A stretch of DNA of 64,000 bases from Roridomyces roridus (GCA_029378245.1 JARKIF010000018.1:806001-870000), one strand, 5' to 3'. Positions 1 to 10,809 are shown, counted from the first letter of the stretch. A program made the numbers and translations. Notes: generated by a model not told the origin, from the sequence alone.

Positions 1-21
1 GCATATCTCCACCGATGTTAT

Positions 22-1205
22 TGGTTCGAGTACACAGAATTCGGATAATTCCCTTACTTGACCACCTGTCCGAGCACATCGTGGCCAAGTAACCTGAACA
101 GTGACCCATTTCACGATTCCATCTCCCAAACTCCGAGGACTTGAAGGACTTGGGGTATCTCGGCGGCCCCAACTCCCGCGGTACCAGTTCAGAGCATGGG
201 AATAATGAGGTTATTTTGGAACGAACGAATAATATGCGCGGGCCAAGCCATTATAATTTGTATTCCGCCACAGTCCAGGTTTTCGTCTCTGTCGTCCGGC
301 GCATGATAGATAGCTGGCTTTCAATCAGCACGCGACGAGTCACCACCCGGGGTTCAACTTGTCTTCCCGAAATGAAAGACCTGCCCCTTGCGCTTCGAGA
401 AAGCTCCGACTCGAACGACAACAACAATTCCTTCCAGGACAGTCAACACCGGACAAGACACGACCCAAGTCAAACACTCACTTGCACCGGGCGGTCATCA
501 AGACTCTCAAGCCGGGGCCTCTGACTATGTACATCGGGTTGATCTGCGGGTAACCGATCAACGCTCAGCGGGCGATACCAGAGATAAAGCTAAGTAATAG
601 ATAACGCACCTTCAACCTTCAGACCGTTGGCGTGACCGCTGTTCCTTGTTTGAGTGCACACAATTCGGAGAATTCCCTTACTTGACCACTTGTCCGAGCA
701 CATCGCGACCGAGGAATTTATGCATTTCACGATTTCGTCTCCCGAACTCCGAGGACTTGAGGGAATTGACTATCTCGGCGGCTCCATGAACATGAGACAT
801 GAGAAGAATAAACTATTTTGAAACGAACGAATAATATGCGCGGGTGGGTTCAAGTAGCCAAGTCATTTGATTTCTTCCTTGTCTTCTCTTCAAGATTGTA
901 CAACGCGAGATAGATAGGCTTCAATCAGCACGCGACGAGTCACCACCATCCTTGTCGGCCTCGAAGAGATTCTGAAACACCCGCCCCTTGCGCTTCGAGT
1001 TCAAAGAAAGCTCCGATTCGGACGATAGCAGCTGTACATGGGACAGTCAACATCCGCGAGCAAAAGACCAACACCAAGGACTCACTTGCACGAGACGGTC
1101 ATCGAAACTCTCAAGCCGGGGCCGTTGGGTACGCATGTCGGGTTGATCTGCGGTAAACCCATCAGTCAGTCGGCGATTCAAAAGTCTTAGTTTAAGATAA
1201 CGAAC
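22..1205. repeat. Degenerate tandem duplication of about 620 bp
   Basis: Two successive blocks, roughly 22-642 and 645-1210, share ordered matches. These include the sequence around ttacttgaccacctgtcc near 52 and its counterpart near 671, cgaacgaataatatgcgcg near 221 and 823, and caatcagcacgcgacgagtc at 324 and 922. The right block contains the last two exons of the minus-strand gene that follows. The left block carries the same exon-like segments in decayed form. The repeat is therefore a partial gene duplication (3' exons plus 3' flank), not a transposon: I see no terminal repeats or coding capacity. Confidence 0.75.
303..642 (-). pseudogene. Decayed copy of the 3' exons of the neighbouring coiled-coil gene
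   Basis: Read on the minus strand, this block reproduces the end of exon 1, the intron and exons 2-3 of the gene at 921-1453. A segment matching DQPDM...RPRLESFDD is recognisable, with splice-like borders kept (gtgcgtt donor, cccgcag acceptor). Exon 3 has lost part of its codons, and no start or 5' part exists. It is a non-functional duplicate. Confidence 0.6.
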
Positions 1206-1453
1206 GCACCTTCAGACCGTTGACGCTTGAGCTTGCCTTTGCCTAGATCCTTGACGGCGAGTTGCTCGACGAATCGGACTTGCTGAGTCTGCTTGTGCTT
1301 GATGGACCGACGCACGCGGGCGATTTCCTCCTCGAGGTTCTCGTAGCGGAGTTGAAGCTCAAAGTTCTGCTCGTCGTACTTGCGGAGGGTGTTCACGAGT
1401 GAAGGGATTTGGTTGACAAGGTCCGAGGCGACGTCTGAGGCTGCGGGGGACAT
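921..1453 (-). CDS. Hypothetical coiled-coil protein, three exons
   Basis: I do not recognise the family. Exons in transcript order are 1453-1210, 1147-1086 and 1031-921. Introns are GT-AG (gtgcgttc...ccgcag and gtgagtcc...gtacag) and the frame stays open across both, giving about 138 residues. The first exon is a heptad-like coiled coil (LVNTLRKYDEQNFELQLRYE and onward) followed by a basic stretch. The C-terminus is charged, with KRKGR. An alternative upstream ATG at 1486 would add 11 residues; I chose 1453 because MSPAASD begins the regular part. It is divergent from the gene at 1593 with 139 bp between starts. The duplicated 3' end lies just downstream. Confidence 0.6.
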
Positions 1454-1592
1454 GGAGAGTAGAGCGAACGTGGGGGAAGAGAGCAAAGACGTGATGTCTC
1501 AACTTGAATGCAGAGCATTGATTGTCAGCCACCCTCAGTCGCTCTTTCTTTCCGCCCACTACTACCACTCACTACACGTACTATCCTACGCC
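1454..1592. promoter_or_regulatory. Shared divergent promoter region
   Basis: A 139-bp stretch separates the start codons of two divergent coiled-coil genes, so their core promoters must overlap. No convincing TATA box is visible. The inference rests on gene arrangement only. Confidence 0.4.
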
Positions 1593-2468
1593 ATGAATTT
1601 CATCAAGTTCGGAAACCACATCATCGCGCCCGCCGGAGCAGAAGCCCTCCCTCTCCCTGCACCAACGCCCATGCCCATGCCCATGCCCATGCCAACACCC
1701 CGCCCACTCGCCCCATCCACCGCATTCGACACCAACGAGATCCTCGCAATCGCCATGCTCCTCCAGACCAAAATCAAAGAGCTCGAAAACACCATCGCCG
1801 AACGCAAAGCCCGGCACCAAGAGTGGTGCAAAGGAGTATCCCGGCTCGACAAGGTTCTCGTCACGCTCCGCAAACAGGAATCAAAGGAGGACGACAAGCT
1901 CGTCAAGCTCACCAAGCAGTGGAACAAGACGAGCCTCAACGCCAACCGCTACGGCCTCTTTAGCAAGAACCCAGGCTTGTTCGGGCTGCCCCACCAGCAG
2001 CCAGACCGATTCGTGTGCCCGACCACCATGGCCACGTCCTCGTACAACAACATCAACGAACGCTACATGGACTCGTACGCCTTCGAAGGCCCGCCTGCAC
2101 CCTGGCAGCAGTCCACCCCCGCGCTCTTCTCCGGTTCGCCCAGCTGGATCGAGCAAGGGGACGAAAGGGCCAACTTCCGCTTCGTCATGACACGCTCTCC
2201 GGAGGAGGAGGCCTTGGATGAGACGTTTGTGAGCGGCCAGCAGGATGATTCGCCGACCAAGATAATCCGCGCGGCTTTGGGTGACATACGGAACACGTTG
2301 GCGCAGCAGCAGCAGCAGGAAGCTGGAGAGGGGAGCCGGAAACGCAAGAGCGAGGACTTTGAGGAGGCGTATGAGGGACCGTACAAGAGGATGAGGGAAG
2401 TGGCAGAGAAGCCTCGGCGGAGAGGGTCAAAGACACGCAAGTCGACGTGGAGAAGTAACGGGTACTAG
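1593..2468 (+). CDS. Hypothetical coiled-coil protein with basic C-terminus
   Basis: This is a single-exon reading frame of 291 residues starting at ATG 1593. The frame is open upstream, but that part overlaps the divergent gene. Residues 25-40 are a P-M-P-T-P low-complexity run from a tandem cccatg repeat. Residues about 48-115 form a charged coiled coil (LLQTKIKELENTIAERKARH). The middle is Ser/Pro-rich with aromatic residues. The C-terminus contains a QQQQQ run and basic clusters (RKRKSED, KPRRRGSKTRK) that look like nuclear localisation signals. Nuclear location is inferred; function is unknown. Overall layout (coiled coil then basic tail) resembles its divergent neighbour, which may hint at common origin. 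Confidence 0.6.
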   Translation: MNFIKFGNHIIAPAGAEALPLPAPTPMPMPMPMPTPRPLAPSTAFDTNEILAIAMLLQTKIKELENTIAERKARHQEWCKGVSRLDKVLVTLRKQESKEDDKLVKLTKQWNKTSLNANRYGLFSKNPGLFGLPHQQPDRFVCPTTMATSSYNNINERYMDSYAFEGPPAPWQQSTPALFSGSPSWIEQGDERANFRFVMTRSPEEEALDETFVSGQQDDSPTKIIRAALGDIRNTLAQQQQQEAGEGSRKRKSEDFEEAYEGPYKRMREVAEKPRRRGSKTRKSTWRSNGY

Positions 2469-2637
2469 ATTTCTTCCATTGTGGCTGTCGAATGAATGTT
2501 CTTGGCTCGGTGATGCGCTTTCGCACGACCAAATCCACTACTCCACAGAGGTCCTCCTGACGCGTCGATGATGCAACATGGGTCTCGGAATGCAATATAA
2601 GACGAGGAGAATACGTCGTCAACTGCATTCTAACACC

Positions 2638-3146
2638 ATGGCATCCATCCCAAACGACATCAACATGACCAACGAAATGCGGCCAGAGCACCACGTCCAT
2701 CGCACAGACGAGCCCCTTCCCGGCGCGCGTGGCGGTGCACCTGCGGCAGACTACAACCCCGACACGATAGAGCGCATGCCGAGCTCTGCCTGGGAGGACC
2801 CATCTACGCGTGATACGCCCGACGTTACGTTTGCGGCTTCGGCAGACAAGGGGCGGGATGCATTTAGTGAGGAGCGGCTGACGGGAGTACAGCCTCATGA
2901 CGGTGGAGTAGCCATCGACGGTACCGCTGGGCATGACCAGATGCCTACGGGCAAGGCCAGTGCTACTGACCGCGTCATCGGAAAGGCGCAAAAGGTACGT
3001 CGGCTTCATTCCTTGCAAAGAGTTTATTAATTCTCGTTCTGCAGGTCATTGGAAAAGTCACTCACAATCCTGAGATGCTCGACAAAGGCGAATTGAGGGA
3101 GACGGGTGGAAAGGCCGCTATGCAAGCACGCGCCGACCACGATTGA
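2638..3146 (+). CDS. Small CsbD-like protein, two exons
   Basis: Exon 1 is 2638-2994 and exon 2 is 3045-3146, joined by a 50-bp GT-AG intron (gtacgt...ctgcag), giving 152 residues. The N-terminal 100 residues are hydrophilic and disordered-looking. The C-terminal segment straddles the intron (DRVIGKAQK then VIGKVTHNPEMLDKGE) and resembles the GKxKxxxGKxTxxPE repeat of CsbD-like stress proteins. That assignment is by motif only. I chose ATG 2638 (MASIPND) over 2578 because the upstream part is basic and atypical. It lies upstream of H2A.Z on the same strand. Confidence 0.55.
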
Positions 3147-3629
3147 GGAGGAGACAGCGTAAAAAGAAACACTGTATTACTATCCCTTGTACTGTAGCCA
3201 ATATGTTGTCGCAGCCTGGTCAATCGCTTGTCGAGCACTGTGTTGTCCGAGTCATCTTTTTTCCCGAAACTGCGCGGGATCTTGTCAACGACTTGATTCA
3301 GATGCTTTTTTTGTGGATTTCATCCAGAGGGCAGGAGCCCAGGGGTGCGTCCGAGGCGAGTTGGCCGCATTGTTGACTGAAGGTGAGAACGCCTTGTTTG
3401 TCTCGGCCTCCTTCCTTCCTCGGAACCATCACCAAAAGTCGGCGCCAGTTTCGCGTTTTCTCCTCTTACACCGCTTGCCACTCCCCGGTCGGCCATCCTA
3501 TCCTGCTCATCCCCACCCAGTCGCCAATCCCCAATTTTCTCCACCCTTTCGCGTGAGCCATCTCTCCAGCGACGCGGTAGCTTCTAACCGATCGTGGCGC
3601 TGTTGACAGTGACTCCTCTCTAATACTCA
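3147..3629. other. Intergenic stretch
   Basis: This 480-bp gap lies between the CsbD-like gene and H2A.Z. It is pyrimidine-rich towards its right end, as expected for a fungal promoter. No gene or repeat is seen. Confidence 0.6.
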
Positions 3630-4187
3630 ATGGCTCCCGCTGCTAAATCTGGAGGCAAATCAAAGACGGGTGGTTCCAACGCCGTCCCAGGCACCCCCGG
3701 CCAGTCGCGTTCAATCCAGACGCGCAGTCAGAAAGCTGGTCTTCAGGTGCGTTTTTCCTGCCACCACTCGTCTTTTTTGCGTCGATGTCTCACATTCCAC
3801 CCACCACCACCCTTAGTTCCCCGTCGGTCGTATCCACCGTTATCTCAAACAGCGCACCCAACACAATGTCCGTATCGGGGCCAAAGCAGCTGTGTATACG
3901 TGCGCCATCCTGGAGTACCTGACCGCAGAGGTGTTGGAGCTTGCTGGTGCGTAACCACTCAAAGACCTCCGTTCCCTCCCTCAACCCCGTCCCCAGGCAA
4001 CGCGTCGAAAGACCTGCGCGTCAAGCGTATAACTCCCCGCCATCTGCAACTCGCCATCCGCGGTGACGAAGAACTCGACACGCTCGTCCGTGCCACCATC
4101 GCTGGTGGTGGTGTCCTGCCCTTCATCCACAAGAGCCTCACCACCACCGGCCCCAAAGGCCAAAAGAAGGGCGAAGAGCCGTCCTAA
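3630..4187 (+). CDS. htz1: Histone variant H2A.Z
   Basis: Three exons (3630-3746, 3817-3946, 3997-4187) join in frame to about 145 residues. The histone fold is complete: AGLQ ends exon 1, [15 protein letters not shown] opens exon 2, and exon 3 begins in [20 protein letters not shown]. Features that mark H2A.Z rather than canonical H2A are the extended basic Gly/Ser/Lys N-tail, the acidic-patch region [13 protein letters not shown], and the [12 protein letters not shown] docking segment with no SQ(E/D) phosphorylation motif at the C-terminus. H2A.Z replaces H2A in promoter nucleosomes and is loaded by the SWR complex (family knowledge). A poly-A run follows the stop directly. Confidence 0.93.
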   Translation: MAPAAKSGGKSKTGGSNAVPGTPGQSRSIQTRSQKAGLQVRFSCHHSSFLRRCLTFHPPPPLVPRRSYPPLSQTAHPTQCPYRGQSSCVYVRHPGVPDRRGVGACWCVTTQRPPFPPSTPSPGNASKDLRVKRITPRHLQLAIRGDEELDTLVRATIAGGGVLPFIHKSLTTTGPKGQKKGEEPS

Positions 4188-5277
4188 AAAAAAACCTCGA
4201 CTTGTTCTTTCTTGTGTGTCACTTATTACTCTTATGCGACATTTACCACGTATTCTTGTACGTACTCTGTAACCCCTCTGTACTCTCTTCCCGCTTGTTG
4301 CTTGTACCTTTTGGAACTCATTAATGCGACACCGAATCCCGATTCACTATTCGTGGCGTACACTTGAGGAGCACAATCACTAGTCACCAAGCTGAAAGCC
4401 CGTCCAACGCCGCAACGGAGGCCACAAATAGCTGCCATGGCGGATAACTCGCGGGTGTATCGGAGTGGCGTCGGGCGGCTTCAGACCTCCAGACTCCCCA
4501 GGGCCCGGGACGACTCGGAAAGTGGAAAGTGGAAGATACAAGGTGCAAGGTGCAAGGTACAGGCCAGCAAGTCGGAGGGAAAGGAGCTCGCGGAAACCCT
4601 GCGCGCCGAGGGCTCGGGCAGCCAGCAGGAACTTGTCAGCGCGACCCAGGGCCACAGGGAGGGTTCAGAGCGCTCCGATGCAGCGTAAATTCTTGGCAAA
4701 TGTGGGTCGCGAGGACAAGGCAGTAGGAGTATCGGATTATTTCAAGCGATGGAGGCTCGGATTGGGGAGTCGGTGGGCGGGCAGGCGATACAATACAAAA
4801 CCTCTTCGGTTCTTGAAAGTCTTCCGTCTTGTGGGTTGGCTTCATGGTGGCAAGCCGGCGTATCCAGTCAGTCAGTGACTGTTCGTTTATCTGAGCGCCT
4901 ATCTTGCATTGACGACGACGGAAGGGTACATGAGACGCGTCTTTGTCGCGTCGTTATTGTAGCGTATCGTCTGCTAAGGCTGGTATAGAATAAGTAGCCA
5001 GCACCCCTTCGTCAAGGCATTTCAGCTTGTTGGGCTGGAGGTGTTCCAAAAAAAATCGAGAGAATCCCAGGAGTCAAAGTGGCCTAAATCCAGAGGACTC
5101 TGAATGGAGGTCGCGATAAAGCATAAGCTGGGACGTAGTGAGAACTTGAGAAGATGAGCGTCGGAGCTGAAGGTCGCATCAGATTCTCACAAATTCTCAG
5201 CACCAAACCACTACCTGCCCGATGCTGGCATACCCGAATCTACTACTAATAGCACCAGCGCGTACCGGCACCCAAGC
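4188..5277. other. Intergenic stretch
   Basis: About 1.1 kb without a supported gene. It contains a short imperfect repeat near 4530-4565 (aaggtgcaaggtgcaaggta) and otherwise only short, overlapping, low-quality reading frames. Confidence 0.5.
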
Positions 5278-6728
5278 ATGGCTTGTAGCCTTGCTCGCTT
5301 GCACCGTTCCTTCCTAGTCAGACCGACTCTCAGTCGGCGGTTCCGCCTGTCCTCGATTTCCCTGGACCAACACCAACGACAATTCATACCTCAACAATTA
5401 GGTGGCTTCGAGCCCGTCGAGGAATACCGCCCAGGTGGATTCCATCCCATGTCAATTGGGGACGAATTCGCGCATGGACGCTACAGAGTTATCCACAAGC
5501 TCGGTTTCGGCGGTTCCTCTACCATTTGGCTAGCGCGCGACCAACAAAACCATCCGGGTGTTACATCTAGACTGGTTACTCTCAAGGCTATGCGCGCTGA
5601 CGTGTCGTCCAAGTCACCAAACGATCTTCCGGAAATTGCCATTCCAAAGAGCCTTCAGGCTGCTTTCCGTGAGGGCAATAATGACTTCCAGACTGTGCAA
5701 GACCATTTCATGGTCCAAGGCCCGAATGGAAACCACCGATTCCTCATCTCCCCGCTGGCTGGCCCCAGTGTTTTGGCCATGTTGCAGTCACCTAGTGCTC
5801 GGAGGCTACGGAGAGACCTGGCAGTCAAGGTGGCGAAACAGACGACGAGCGCACTGCGTCGGATGCACTCGTTAGGTTTCGCACATGGCGGTTAGTAACC
5901 TCTCATTCCGTCCAGTTACAACGCCTGAATATCATACAGACCTCACGACGTCCAATATTCTTTTCCGCATGTCGGAAGAGGTCCTCGGGTGGTCGGACGA
6001 CGAAGTTTACGACTATTTCGGGCACCCAGAAACGGAGGGGGTCACAAGGATAGACCGACGACCTGGAGAACCTAATGCCCCACCAACTCTCGTCCTCCCC
6101 ATCGAGAACTCCCAAATGACACACGCTTCACTCCTTGAAGAAAACATCATCCTCATCGATTTCGGCCAATCCTACTTCCGTCGCAAATCCGCCGAAGGAC
6201 TACAAGCCCGGGACAATCCTGAACTACATTTCCCCGGAGATGCGCTTCGACGGACGCACGGCGGGTTTACAAACGGATATCTGGGCCTTGGGTTGCGCCA
6301 TCTTCGAATTCCGCGCTGGATTCCCGCTCTTCGAATCATTCTTCGGGAGTGACGTGGATATCCTGAAACAGGCCGTCGAGACGCTGGGAAGGCTGCCCGA
6401 CCCGTGGTGGGGCTCCTTCGAGGAACGCACTCTGTGGTTTGAAGAGGACGGGGAGCCAAAGGCCGAAGCTCAAGAGCGCGCTGAGGTTTTCCTCCAGAGC
6501 TCCAAGTCCTCCATTCGAGATAAATTGCGCTCGATAGGTATGCCTGACGACGCGGAGTGGGTGGCTGGTAAGGAGGGTCCTATGGCGGAAAAGTCGGGAG
6601 TCAAGATGCCCGAGGAGGAGATCGAGTTGCTTGGGGATCTTTTGGAGAAAATGCTCAGGTATCTTCCGGAGGAGAGGATTGCGATAGAGGAGGTTGTGAA
6701 GCATCCATGGTTTGAGATGCGACTGTAG
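5278..6728 (+). CDS. SRPK-type protein kinase, with a +1 frameshift
   Basis: Exon 1 is 5278-5890, intron 5891-5939 (gttagt...tacag), exon 2 5940-6728. Kinase landmarks in order are a glycine loop (KLGFGGSSTIWLA), the VAIK-type lysine (LVTLKAM), a catalytic loop HGDLTTSN split by the intron, the magnesium motif LIDFGQSY, the activation-segment end ISPEMRFD, and TDIWALGCAIFE. The long insert between catalytic loop and DFG is typical of fungal SRPK-like kinases, which phosphorylate SR-type proteins (family knowledge). Just after DFGQSY the frame shifts by one base: the reading resumes at PPKDYKPGTILNYISPEM. No intron fits. One surplus C in the CC at 6178-6179 explains it, so this is either an assembly error or a recent lesion. 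Confidence 0.85.
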
Positions 6729-6906
6729 TGGATATGTACAGTAAGGGCCTGCCTAGTCTGTGCTTCTATGGTATATAAGTGTCCGTCGTGGCTCTTCAAT
6801 TTCCACCACGCTTTGAGATTATAACCGCATTGGAAAGGGATAGTCTGTGCTTCTATGGGATAGTACTGTCCGTCAAGAGCCGCCCCATAATCTGCCCACC
6901 CGCAAG

Positions 6907-8154
6907 TCACCATGTTACCCGGTTTCCCTCTGCTAGAGGATTCCTCCGCTCACCAACGTCAACCTGGTACGGATGAACTCGACGGGTAGAGCCGCGCATT
7001 TGGAACGACGACGGAGGTCGACCATAAACGGGTAACGTGAAGGCGGAACTCTCGAGCGCCGCATTGGACGAAAAGGCGTTGGTGCCGGCGGAAGCGTTCT
7101 TCATGCCGACAAAGTCAAGGCCGGGCCTTGCGTTGGAGGGAGACGAGAAGGGAGCCGAGAGCCCGAGAAACCAGGAGGCGCCGAGGGATGGCTGGAGAAG
7201 GTCGGATGGAGGTAGATTACTGCGAGCACTGGGGAGGAGGAAGGGCGGAGCTGGAATGGAACTTGGTGCTAGTAGGGTGCGGAAGAGATTGTCGTTCTCC
7301 TTCGTCGAGTCGGAATGAGGGTAGCTGTGGCTATTGGTCTTGGGGAGAAGGAGAGGGGTTGTCGAAGGCGCTGAAGGATTGAAGAGATCGTCGATGTTGC
7401 CAGTTGGCGCTGGACGAGAGTTGGCCACTGGTCGGGTATCGAGAGTCGGAGGTGAAGGCAAACGCAATTGGGAAGTCGGGGCTGAAATGGCAGCGGCAGC
7501 TGACGACGAAGAGGCCTCCTCCTGTCTCCCCTGCATCTCATGCCACCACTCGAGATCCCTAGCAGCCTTAGCATCCCGCCTCAAAGCCGTCCTCGCCTCT
7601 TTGCCCGTCTTATGACACATGCACGCGTTGACGAACGCCTTGACGAGCCTCTTGGTGATATGCATGGGCGAATAATACCTCTCCACGATGGCAATCATCT
7701 CCTCCAGTCCACCGTGCCCCGTCTTCGAATGGATAGCGCAGAGTATCTGATACACCTGCTCCCTCACAGGGACGACAAAGCCCGCAGTAGTGAGCAGCGT
7801 GCCAGACCCCGCAGTCGAAAGACCCAACTCCTCGAACCCAGCAGGCGGCTCACCCAACTTGAATTGACTCCTCGCCCAGAACCGGAGTTGATACTCTGAA
7901 TCGGGCTGCCTTGCCTGCCCGCGCTTGCGTTTGGGCTTGGAGCGACCGTCTGCGCACGACTCGATATCGGCGAGAAGGATCTCTCGCACACGGTGGAAGA
8001 GGGCTTGCGGTATGAGGACCTTGTCTTGTCGGGAGACGGTGGAAAATCTGGCAAGATACGCGTTTTCTATGCTTTGGTAGGCGGAATAAGTTGGGAGGCC
8101 TGGGATGTCTGCTGGTGCGGTCTGTGGCGAGTGGGAGAGACTGAGCGCGTTCAT
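6907..8154 (-). CDS. Integrase-type zinc-binding-fold protein, paralogue A
   Basis: Single exon, 415 residues. The N-terminus (DIPGLPTYSAYQSIENAYLA) is shared with the next gene. Residues about 165-215 match the H2C2 zinc-binding domain that precedes retroviral-type and Ginger-type integrase cores: HSKTGHGG, then EMIAIVERYY, then FVNACMCHKTG. The second cysteine pair is CxC rather than CxxC, so zinc binding may be impaired. No DDE catalytic core follows; the remaining 200 residues are Ser/Pro-rich and disordered-looking. It looks like a domesticated gene that keeps only the zinc-binding part. Function unknown. Confidence 0.6.
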   Translation of the reverse strand: MNALSLSHSPQTAPADIPGLPTYSAYQSIENAYLARFSTVSRQDKVLIPQALFHRVREILLADIESCADGRSKPKRKRGQARQPDSEYQLRFWARSQFKLGEPPAGFEELGLSTAGSGTLLTTAGFVVPVREQVYQILCAIHSKTGHGGLEEMIAIVERYYSPMHITKRLVKAFVNACMCHKTGKEARTALRRDAKAARDLEWWHEMQGRQEEASSSSAAAAISAPTSQLRLPSPPTLDTRPVANSRPAPTGNIDDLFNPSAPSTTPLLLPKTNSHSYPHSDSTKENDNLFRTLLAPSSIPAPPFLLPSARSNLPPSDLLQPSLGASWFLGLSAPFSSPSNARPGLDFVGMKNASAGTNAFSSNAALESSAFTLPVYGRPPSSFQMRGSTRRVHPYQVDVGERRNPLAEGNRVTW

Positions 8155-8484
8155 CGAGGAGAGTGAGGCGGGTGGGAGTCGGAGAGAAAGAACAAGATCA
8201 AATCACTCTTGACATTCGGAATCTCAAGTTATGGATTTATTCTGAATCTACGATATATCTGGGTTGTGGTGGATATGTAGCGTATGAATGATAGGCAGGT
8301 CAGGACGTAGGTAGCAATGTGCGAAAGAATACCCGACCCCATGTGCTACAGACCCAAGAACCCTTCATAACCCTCCGAAGACCGAGGGCGCCCTGCGACT
8401 CTATAAGGATGGTAGCACCGACTCGTAGGCGGCGATGGAGCGAAGAGTAGACGTCCTGCTCCTCTCTCCCAAGCAGAGCCACGA

Positions 8485-9405
8485 TCACGGGGAGCGTAGA
8501 AGGACCTCCAATGCAGCAGGCAGAACCACCGGGTTGTGCGTGAAGAATGGACGACAGGGAGTGGTGACTCGTTCGTGGTCGCATGGCCATCGAGCAGCAG
8601 AAAACGCCAGCGAGGTGGGTGCAAACGACATGCTGAAGGGGTCTGGAGTCGCGAGTTGGAGCGGGTAGTTGTTGACGTCGCTTTCCATATCAAAATCGGA
8701 AAAGGATGAAGAGGAGTCGTCGTCGATGATGGACGTTGAAAGGCTCGAACAATCAGGTACTGGGGTTGGTGGTCCATCCAGAATCTCGAATCCGTCTTCC
8801 TCTAGGCTGTGATTCTCCTTGACACACTGGGGCGGTCGGCGTGCAATAGGACGCTGTCGAATCTTTGGAGGAGGTACCAGAGCCTGCTTGGCACACCGGA
8901 GCGATGACCGATGCGAAAAGTCGATGGGGACGCCGGTGGTTCTCCTCTGCGATGTCCTGCACGTGGGACAGGCCTTGACGAATTCCTGGACGAGTGCCTT
9001 GGGAATGCGCGAGTAGTACTCAGCAATGACAGAGTGGGTGTCGTCGAGTGCTCCATGCTGCGCTCTCCGGTGTGCGAAGCAGAGAATCTCGTAAAGCTGT
9101 TCCCGGATGGCGACTACGAGGCCTTTGGAGAGCAGCACGACCTTTGTCGAGGAGGGGTAGTCTTCGCATACAGGTGGGCAGCCTAGGTGAAAGTGGGCGT
9201 GGGCCCAGTGGCGGAGTGTATAGTCTTTATCGGAGAGGCCATGCGACCGTCGCGAGCCTTCGAGTATCTCCCAAACCCGGTCGTAGAGTGTTCGGGGAAT
9301 CAGCGTCTTTTCTTGACGGCTCGTGGAAGCTATGCGGCTAAGATATGCCTCTTCAATCAGCTTGTAGGCAGCGTAGGTCGGTAGTCCAGGAATGTCGGAC
9401 GACAT
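8485..9405 (-). CDS. Integrase-type zinc-binding-fold protein, paralogue B
   Basis: Single exon, 306 residues, same strand as and upstream of paralogue A. It begins MSSDIPGLPTYAAYKLIEEA and keeps the same domain order: HRRAQHGALDD, then VIAEYYSRIPKALVQEF, then VKACPTCRTSQRR. Here the H-x4-H and C-x2-C ligands are intact, in contrast to paralogue A. The C-terminal half is low complexity (acidic Ser/Asp run SIIDDDSSSSFSDFD). No catalytic core is present. The two genes look like an old tandem duplication. I cannot assign a role. Confidence 0.6.
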   Translation of the reverse strand: MSSDIPGLPTYAAYKLIEEAYLSRIASTSRQEKTLIPRTLYDRVWEILEGSRRSHGLSDKDYTLRHWAHAHFHLGCPPVCEDYPSSTKVVLLSKGLVVAIREQLYEILCFAHRRAQHGALDDTHSVIAEYYSRIPKALVQEFVKACPTCRTSQRRTTGVPIDFSHRSSLRCAKQALVPPPKIRQRPIARRPPQCVKENHSLEEDGFEILDGPPTPVPDCSSLSTSIIDDDSSSSFSDFDMESDVNNYPLQLATPDPFSMSFAPTSLAFSAARWPCDHERVTTPCRPFFTHNPVVLPAALEVLLRSP

Positions 9406-9935
9406 GTTGGTGGCAAGAGAGGCGCAGTGATGAAGGTGCGGAAGAAGAGGCGTTGATCAAATCGAGCCGCTTACCCGCTCACTGCTTCGAGCAAACTTCG
9501 AGCGTCGCACTACTTCAGAATTCCGAACTTCTAACCTCAAGCTGGACTGGGGAATCTCTGCTCACTGCCCAGGACGGCTCGTCTTAAGCTTGTCAAGTCC
9601 AACCAAAAAAAGTGGTCCTCGATTCCTCTCGTTCACCACTGCTGCTGCAAATATTCGGTGCTCTTCCCTCAACCATCTTGTAGGCCTCGACCGCATTCCT
9701 TCTCAGTACAATCTGGTGCCCCAGAGGACTTGCCTTACTCACTGGCGCGGCTGACTCACGAACTGATGCGGAAGCCCGCCTTCCCTGAGCGGCCTCGAAT
9801 CCAACCTGAATGATTCAGCGTCCAGTCTTGGTCATCAGGAAGCCCGCCCTTGAGCCTTCCAAGAAGTGTATTTAACAGGTTCCCAGCTCGTCTCTGTCTT
9901 CAACATTCTCGCAGCTCCCCTTCGCCTCTAACACA
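9406..9935. other. Intergenic stretch between divergent genes
   Basis: This 530-bp gap separates the minus-strand zinc-fold gene from the SDR gene. It is CT-rich close to the SDR start. No further feature seen. Confidence 0.5.
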
Positions 9936-10809
9936 ATGTCTCGTCTCATCGCATTCATCATCGGATCCGGCCCCAACATCGGCCAGCATACCTCTGCAGC
10001 CCTCAAAGCCAAGGGTTACCAAGTCGCGCTTGGTTCTCGCAAACCTGTCGTCGAGCAGGTCAAGAAGGATGGCTACTTCCCCGTCGCTCTGGATATTACG
10101 CGCCCAGAAACTATCAAGGAAGCGTTTGCGTCCGTCAACAAGGAGCTTGGACCGCCCAGCGTTGTAATTTTCAATGGTCGGCATTACCTTGCGCTCCTCA
10201 ACATGTGAATTAATTCTTTTATCCAGGGAGTGTCTTCTCCGCTCCGCCCATTCCCGACGACCCGCTATCCACCCCTCTGGAGAAATTCACAGAAATGTCC
10301 GCCGTTGCGCTCTCCGTGTTCGCTGCCGCCCAGGAGGCGGTCGCAGCATTCCGCGCCGAGTCGAACAAGAACGCGTTGAAGACGTTCATCATCACCGGGA
10401 ACCCAACGCCATGGCAACCATTCTGGAAGACATCGTTCTTCAGCGGTGTTCTGCACAAGACGGACGAGTGGAGGATGGCTGAACTTCTGGCTCACGCCTA
10501 CGCCAAGGAGAAATTCCGGTACGATCTCAAGTTGTGGATTTTTTGTTCACAAGGACTGACCGGGATGCAGGTTCTACTTTGCTTCGCTGGTAAACGCCGA
10601 GACCGGAGGCGTACTAGACCCTCTTTCGGAATTCTGGACTAGTGGTCCGCAGCACGCGAAAGTCTACACTGACTTGGCTACTCGGCCAGACCAGGCGGAC
10701 TGGGACTATAGGTACGTTTTGCGTCGTTTTTCTTGCCTGCTACGATTGCTGAACATCCGCCGTTAGATTCACCTTGAAAGCTGAGGAGTGGAAGAAGGCT
10801 CGGGTTTGA
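9936..10809 (+). CDS. Short-chain dehydrogenase/reductase family protein
   Basis: Four exons (9936-10176, 10227-10518, 10571-10711, 10767-10809) join in frame to 238 residues. The N-terminal Rossmann part is clear: IAFIIGSGPNIGQHTSAALK carries the glycine-rich nucleotide-binding motif, followed by GYQVALGSRK and the VVIFNG strand at the end of exon 1. The usual YxxxK catalytic pair is not evident in its normal place; AYAKEKF near residue 172 is the nearest candidate. This puts the protein among the atypical fungal SDRs. The substrate cannot be told from sequence. Confidence 0.8.

Noticed and set aside
6755..6870. Short direct repeat (tagtctgtgcttctatgg twice) after the kinase
   Set aside because: It is an 18-bp local duplication with no further structure, not worth a separate element call.
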